NCBI GenBank assembly: GCA_017889745.1
Contig: JAGGAG010000022.1
Location: 1 to 20,862 of the forward strand
Direction: 5' to 3'
Length of the DNA: 20,862 bases
DNA from: Gemmatimonadota bacterium
GTDB taxonomy: Bacteria > Gemmatimonadota > Gemmatimonadetes > Gemmatimonadales > GWC2-71-9
Shown here: positions 14,089-20,862 of the stretch, in pieces
Numbering within the stretch: position 1 is the stretch's first letter
Layout: every line of letters starts with the position of its first letter
Notes under the pieces: generated by a model
The model's database searches: none
What the model was told of the DNA's origin: nothing
What the model saw: the letters and a program-made list of their open reading frames with translations, nothing else
Program-made: the position numbers and the translations under genes

Positions 14089-16403
14089 CCACCGCCGACA
14101 TCATCAGTCCCGCCCTGCTGGCGGCATGCGCCTTTCCGGGCGAGCGCCTCGTTACACCCGAGGTGGTGCGCGAGCACAACCTCAACCAGTTCGAGTATGA
14201 CAAGATCCTCGGCCTGCTCGGCCGCGCGCCGACGCTGACGGAGCTGGGGGTCTTTTCCGCCCTCTGGTCGGAGCACTGCTCCTACAAGCACTCGAAGCCG
14301 ATCCTCAGGAAGTTCCCCACGACCGGCCCGGCCGTCGTGCAGGGCCCGGGTGAGAACGCCGGGGTGCTCCGGCTCAAGGATGGATGGGCCGTCGCCTTCA
14401 AGATCGAGTCGCACAATCACCCGTCGGCCGTCGAGCCGTATCAGGGCGCTGCGACCGGCGTGGGCGGCATCCTGCGCGACGTCTTTACCATGGGCGCGAG
14501 GCCGATCGCGATGCTCAACAGCCTGCGTTTCGGTTCGCTCGACACGGCACGCAACCGCTACCTCTTCGCGGGCGTGGTCCGCGGCGTGGGCGACTACGGC
14601 AACTGCGTCGGTATCCCGACCCTGGGGGGCGAGGTCAGCTTCGCCGAAGGCTACACCGGCAACCCGCTGGTGAACGCGATGTGCGTGGGCCTGCTCAGGG
14701 AGGAACAGCTCATCACCGCGCGGGCTCACGGCGTCGGCAACGTGCTGCTGGTGGTCGGGGCGCGCACCGGGCGCGACGGCATCCATGGCGCGAGCTTCGC
14801 GTCCGAGGAACTCTCCGAGAAGAGCGAGGCCCGCCGGCCGCAGGTGCAGGTCGGGGATCCCTTCTGCGAAAAGCTCCTGCTCGAGGCCAGCCTGGAACTG
14901 ATCCATGGCGGCTACATCGTGGCGATCCAGGACATGGGCGCCGCCGGCCTCACCAGTTCTTCAGCGGAGATGGCCGCGCGCGGCGGGGTCGGTGTGCAGA
15001 TCGACACCGCGCTCGTGCCGACACGCGAGCCGGGCATGACGCCCTACGAAATCCTGCTGTCCGAGTCGCAGGAGCGGATGCTCGTGGTGGCCGAGCCGGG
15101 CCGTGTTGCGGAGGTGCAGGCGGTCTGCGCCAGGTGGGAACTCGGCGCCACACCGATCGGTCATGTCACCGACGACGGGGTCTTCCGCGTGGCGCACGAC
15201 GGGCTCACCGTGGTCGCGATCCCCGGCCAGCGGCTGGTGGATGACGCGCCCGTCTACCATCCCGAGGCCCGGGAAGCGGAGGCCGCGATTGCCCGCCGGT
15301 CGGCGGCCCCGCCTGCGCGGGCCGCCGCGAGCATCGAGGGTGATCTGCGCGCGCTCCTGGACACGCCCACGATCGCCAGCAAGCGTTGGGTGTACGAGCA
15401 GTACGATTCGACGGTGCAGGCGTCGACTGCCTTGGGCCCAGGAAGCGACGCCGGCGTGGCGCAGGTGCCGGGCACCAGTTTCGGCATCGCGGTCACCGTG
15501 GACTGCAACAGCCGGCTGGTGGCGCTCGATCCGTACGAGGGCGGCAAGGCCACGGTCGCCGAGGCGGCGCGCAACATCGCCTGCAGCGGCGCCGTGCCGC
15601 TGGGCATCACCGACTGCCTCAATTTCGGCAACCCGGAAAAGCCCGAAGTCTTCTTCCAGTTCCGCGAGGCCTGTCGCGGCATCGCCGATGCATGCCTCGC
15701 ATTCGGCACGCCGGTAACCGGGGGCAACGTCTCGTTCTACAACGAGAACCCCAATGGCGCGATCGACCCGACGCCCACGGTCGGCATGGTCGGCCTGCTC
15801 GAGTCACTCGATCATCGCGTGAGCAGCTTCTTCCGCAACATGGGCGATGCGATCATCGTCCTGGGCCGCACCGAGGGCGTGCTCGGCGGCTCGGCGCTCT
15901 GGGCCGAGCTGGACCGCTTTGTGGGCGGCGCGCCAGCACCGGTCGACCTGCAGGCGGAGCGGCGGTTGCAGCGGTTCCTCGTCGCCGCGGCGCGGGAGAG
16001 GCTGCTCCGCTCGGCGCACGACTGCAGCGAGGGTGGCCTGGCCGTCGCCCTCGCGGAATGCGCCATCGGCGGACCGTATGCGCCGTCCGGCATCGGGGCC
16101 ACGGTCGACCTCACTCCGCATGCCGGTGCGCTCGATCCGCAGCACCTGCTGTTCGGCGAGGATCATGGTCGCGTGGTGATCACCTGCTCGCGCATGCAGG
16201 CCGATCGTGTGCTCGTGCTGGCCGGCGAGCATGGGGTCCCGGCGGTGGCAGCCGGCACGGTGGGCGAGCGGCATGGGTCCCTCGTCATCAGTGCGGACAG
16301 AAGCAGCTGGCAGTGGCCGGTGGACGAACTCCGCCGCATCTTTTTTGACGCGATTCCGCGGCGACTGCAGCATGTCGCGACGGATGCGGCGTTGGAGGCC
16401 TGA
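14085..16403 (+). CDS. purL: FGAM synthase subunit PurL, small type
   Basis: PurL uses ATP and ammonia from PurQ to convert FGAR to FGAM. The 772 residues match the small PurL found with PurS and PurQ, not the roughly 1,300-residue fused enzyme of E. coli. Motifs include SALWSEHCSYKHSK (58-71), FKIESHNHPSAVEPYQGAAT (105-124), GGILRDVFTMGARP (127-140), LGGEVSF, QDMGAAGLTSSSAEMA and, in the second half, CLNFGNPEKPE, GGNVSFYNE and HDCSEGGLAVALAE, giving the two-fold AIR-synthase-like repeat. ATG at 14085 overlaps the preceding gene by ATGA. purF follows after 3 nt. Confidence 0.98.
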   Translation: MTTADIISPALLAACAFPGERLVTPEVVREHNLNQFEYDKILGLLGRAPTLTELGVFSALWSEHCSYKHSKPILRKFPTTGPAVVQGPGENAGVLRLKDGWAVAFKIESHNHPSAVEPYQGAATGVGGILRDVFTMGARPIAMLNSLRFGSLDTARNRYLFAGVVRGVGDYGNCVGIPTLGGEVSFAEGYTGNPLVNAMCVGLLREEQLITARAHGVGNVLLVVGARTGRDGIHGASFASEELSEKSEARRPQVQVGDPFCEKLLLEASLELIHGGYIVAIQDMGAAGLTSSSAEMAARGGVGVQIDTALVPTREPGMTPYEILLSESQERMLVVAEPGRVAEVQAVCARWELGATPIGHVTDDGVFRVAHDGLTVVAIPGQRLVDDAPVYHPEAREAEAAIARRSAAPPARAAASIEGDLRALLDTPTIASKRWVYEQYDSTVQASTALGPGSDAGVAQVPGTSFGIAVTVDCNSRLVALDPYEGGKATVAEAARNIACSGAVPLGITDCLNFGNPEKPEVFFQFREACRGIADACLAFGTPVTGGNVSFYNENPNGAIDPTPTVGMVGLLESLDHRVSSFFRNMGDAIIVLGRTEGVLGGSALWAELDRFVGGAPAPVDLQAERRLQRFLVAAARERLLRSAHDCSEGGLAVALAECAIGGPYAPSGIGATVDLTPHAGALDPQHLLFGEDHGRVVITCSRMQADRVLVLAGEHGVPAVAAGTVGERHGSLVISADRSSWQWPVDELRRIFFDAIPRRLQHVATDAALEA

Positions 16404-16406
16404 CCC

Positions 16407-17797
16407 ATGTGCGGTGTGATTGGTGTATCGAAGATTCCCGAGGCGGGCCGGCTCGCCTACCTGGGCCTGTACGCGCTGCAGCACCGCGGCCAGGAGAGCG
16501 CCGGCATTGTCGCCGTCGATCGCGAAGGCCAGGCGCGGGTGCATCGCGGCATGGGCCTCGTGTCCGAGACTTTCCCGGAGCCGGTGATGAAGCACCTCAC
16601 CGGCGACGTGGCGGTGGGGCACACGCGCTACTCCACGGCGGGCAGCACGGTGCTCGCCAATGCGCAACCCTGCTTCGCCAACACCCGCTACGGAGCCCTG
16701 TCCGTGGCCCACAACGGCAACCTCACGAACGCACCCGAACTGCGGCGACAACTCGTGGATCAGGGCGCCATCTTCACGTCGTCGTCGGACACCGAGTGCC
16801 TCGTGCACCTCATCGCGCGGTCCAGCGCGCCGACGATGGAAGGCCAGATCCGCGAGGCGCTCAGCCAGGCCGAAGGGGCCTACAGTCTCGTCATCGGCTG
16901 CGGGCGGGAGATCTACGCCGTCGTGGATCCCCGCGGCTTCCGCCCGCTCATGCTCGCCCGCCTGGGCGACGGCGTCATCGTGGCATCCGAGACCTGTGCC
17001 TTCGACCTCATGGGCGCCACGCTCATCCGCGAGCTGCAGCCCGGCGAGTTCGTGCGCATCGTCGAGGGCCAGATCGAGGCGCTCGCGCCCCTGCCCCGGC
17101 GTCCCATCACCCGCTGCGTCTTCGAGCTGGTGTATTTCTCGCGACCCGACAGCACCATCTTCGGCCGCTCGGTGGATGCGGTGCGCCGCGAGATCGGCCG
17201 CCATCTCGCCGTCGAGCATCCGGTGCCGGGAGCGGAAGTGGTATTCGCGGTGCCCGACAGCTCTAACGCGATGGCGCTCGGTTTCAGCGAGGTGTCGGGC
17301 ATCAAGCTCGAGTACGGGCTCATTCGCAATCACTATGTCGGCCGCACCTTCATCAACCCCACGCAGGCACTGCGCGTGGCCAAGGTGAAGATCAAGTTCA
17401 ACCCGGTCCGCGAGGTCATCAAGGGCCGCTCGGTAGTAATGGTGGACGACAGCCTGGTGCGCGGAACCACCAGCAAGGGGCTGGTGCAGATGGTGCGCGC
17501 CGCCGGTGCGCGCGAGGTGCATCTCCGCCTCGGCTCGCCGCCCATCACCGGTCCGTGTCACTACGGCATCGACACACCCACCCGCGAGGAGCTGATCGGC
17601 GCCACCCATTCGGTGGAGGAGATCCGCGAGTTCCTCGGTGTGGACTCCCTGGGCTACCTGTCGCTCGATGGCATGCTGGATGCGGCAGGACGCGGCACCG
17701 GATTCTGCCACGCCTGCTTCTCGGGGCAATACCCTACGCCGATCACGGAGGAACTGGTGCAGCTTCGCCACGCAGCTCCGCTCGCCGCCACGCTCGT

Positions 17798-17801
<4 letters not shown>
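16407..17801 (+). CDS. purF: Amidophosphoribosyltransferase, Fe-S type without propeptide
   Basis: PurF makes phosphoribosylamine from PRPP and glutamine, the committed step of purine synthesis. The 464 residues have an N-terminal glutaminase domain with nucleophile Cys2 (MCGVIGV), LQHRGQESAG and HNGNLTN, and a C-terminal phosphoribosyltransferase domain with VVMVDDSLVRGTT (343-355). Cys237, Cys384, Cys434 and Cys437 match the 4Fe-4S ligands of the B. subtilis enzyme (TRCVFELVYF, GPCHYGID, FCHACFSGQYPT). B. subtilis PurF has a cleaved propeptide, but here an in-frame TGA lies two codons before the ATG, so none is possible and only Met removal is needed. GGAGG at 16394-16398 is 8 nt upstream. 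The stop overlaps ppdK by ATGA. Confidence 0.98.
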
Positions 17802-20464
<2,663 letters not shown>

Positions 20465-20490
20465 CCAGGTCCAGTTCCAGCTCCGTGCCC

Positions 20491-20506
20491 ATGCGGGCCC
20501 CCGCAT
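20491..20506. repeat. Short inverted repeat after ppdK
   Basis: ATGCGGG and CCCGCAT are separated by two bases in the 112-bp gap between ppdK and the convergent partial gene. The hairpin is short and has no T-run on either side, so it is only a weak terminator candidate. Nothing else was recognised in 20465-20576. Confidence 0.35.
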
Positions 20507-20576
20507 CCTTCGCAAACAGAAGCGAGCGCAGGGCACCGAAACTCCGTGATGCCCCGACGCTTCACTCCCGGCCTGC

Positions 20577-20862
20577 CTAGTACCCGATCACACCGAGCGC
20601 CCGATACTCGCCCTGGGCCGTCGCGAGATTGGCGGACCCACGGGCCTTGGCGCCGCCGCGCGCCCGCGCGAACCGCCCCGTCCCGCCGGTGAACCGCTCC
20701 CACGCCTCAAACGTCACGGTCGTCGGATCGGTCGGCGACAGGGCACCCGTCCCATCAGAGACGGAGTACAGCACGTCACCAACTCCCACCGTGTACCGGC
20801 TCTCGTTATGGAGGCTTTGGCTTCCATCGGGGTTGAACACGACCTGCTGTGTCGCCCTTAGC
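20577..20862 (-). CDS. C-terminal part of a GTGRFA-motif protein (runs off right edge)
   Basis: Read on the minus strand from the right edge, 94 codons stay open down to TAG at 20579-20577. No start is needed inside the window: a GTG at 20840 is possible, but the upstream codons are also open, so this is most likely the end of a longer gene. The segment is rich in Gly, Thr and Val with alternating polar and hydrophobic residues, suggesting beta-strands. TFEAWERFTGGTGRFARARG followed by a Gly-containing strand and final GVIGY resembles the GTGRFAGATG repeat-end motif common in secreted bacterial beta-barrel proteins of unknown function. The usual Gly-Ala after GRFA is replaced by Arg-Ala here. 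The gene is convergent with ppdK. Function is not assigned. Confidence 0.65.
   Translation of the reverse strand, partial: LRATQQVVFNPDGSQSLHNESRYTVGVGDVLYSVSDGTGALSPTDPTTVTFEAWERFTGGTGRFARARGGAKARGSANLATAQGEYRALGVIGY

Noticed and set aside
15804..17771. Minus-strand open frame of 655 codons antisense to purL and purF
   Set aside because: Same cause: low stop frequency opposite GC-rich genes. Both purL and purF have complete motifs on the plus strand.
20491..20506. Strong intrinsic terminator after ppdK
   Set aside because: Only a 7-bp palindrome with a two-base centre and no T-run; kept as a weak inverted repeat only.

Overview
This 20.9 kb window is dense, GC-rich bacterial chromosome made of housekeeping genes, with almost no intergenic space and no mobile elements, CRISPR arrays, tRNAs or rRNAs. 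Gene content and style point to an environmental bacterium, most likely Gemmatimonadota or a nearby phylum: small PurL with separate PurS and PurQ, an Fe-S-type PurF, a eukaryote-like adenylosuccinate lyase, short PssA and Psd proteins, and a HEAT-repeat gene paired with a second gene that shares its N-terminal domain. That placement is inference from memory of gene families, not a database result.

Left part, minus strand (1-4820): trpC, trpF, trpB, a HEAT-repeat protein and a gene running off the left edge are read as one unit with short overlaps. trpA is not next to trpB; its usual place is taken by the HEAT-repeat gene. lexA (4894-5502) is read the opposite way and separates trpC from trpD (5578-6618, minus). 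lexA has a recognisable promoter flanked by two direct-repeat motifs that look like LexA operators. lexA and trpD converge on a long imperfect palindrome that runs exactly from one stop codon to the other.

Right part, plus strand (6741-20464): twelve genes form one continuous unit: truA, a lipoprotein HtrA-like protease, purB, purC, psd, pssA, purS, purQ, a small exported BamE-like protein, purL, purF and ppdK. Eight of the eleven junctions are ATGA overlaps, one is TGATG, one is a 10-nt overlap and one is a 3-nt gap, so translation is probably coupled throughout. The unit supplies early and late de novo purine steps (PurF, PurSQL, PurC, PurB), the two steps from CDP-diacylglycerol to phosphatidylethanolamine (PssA, Psd), tRNA pseudouridylation, envelope protein quality control, and pyruvate-phosphate dikinase.

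Right edge (20577-20862, minus): the C-terminal end of a probably secreted beta-rich protein with a GTGRFA motif, convergent with ppdK.

No obviously new defence or mobile system is visible. The observations most worth checking are the stop-to-stop palindrome with heptamer units, the candidate LexA operators, the two-gene family with a shared N-terminal domain, and the exported BamE-like protein inside the purine operon.
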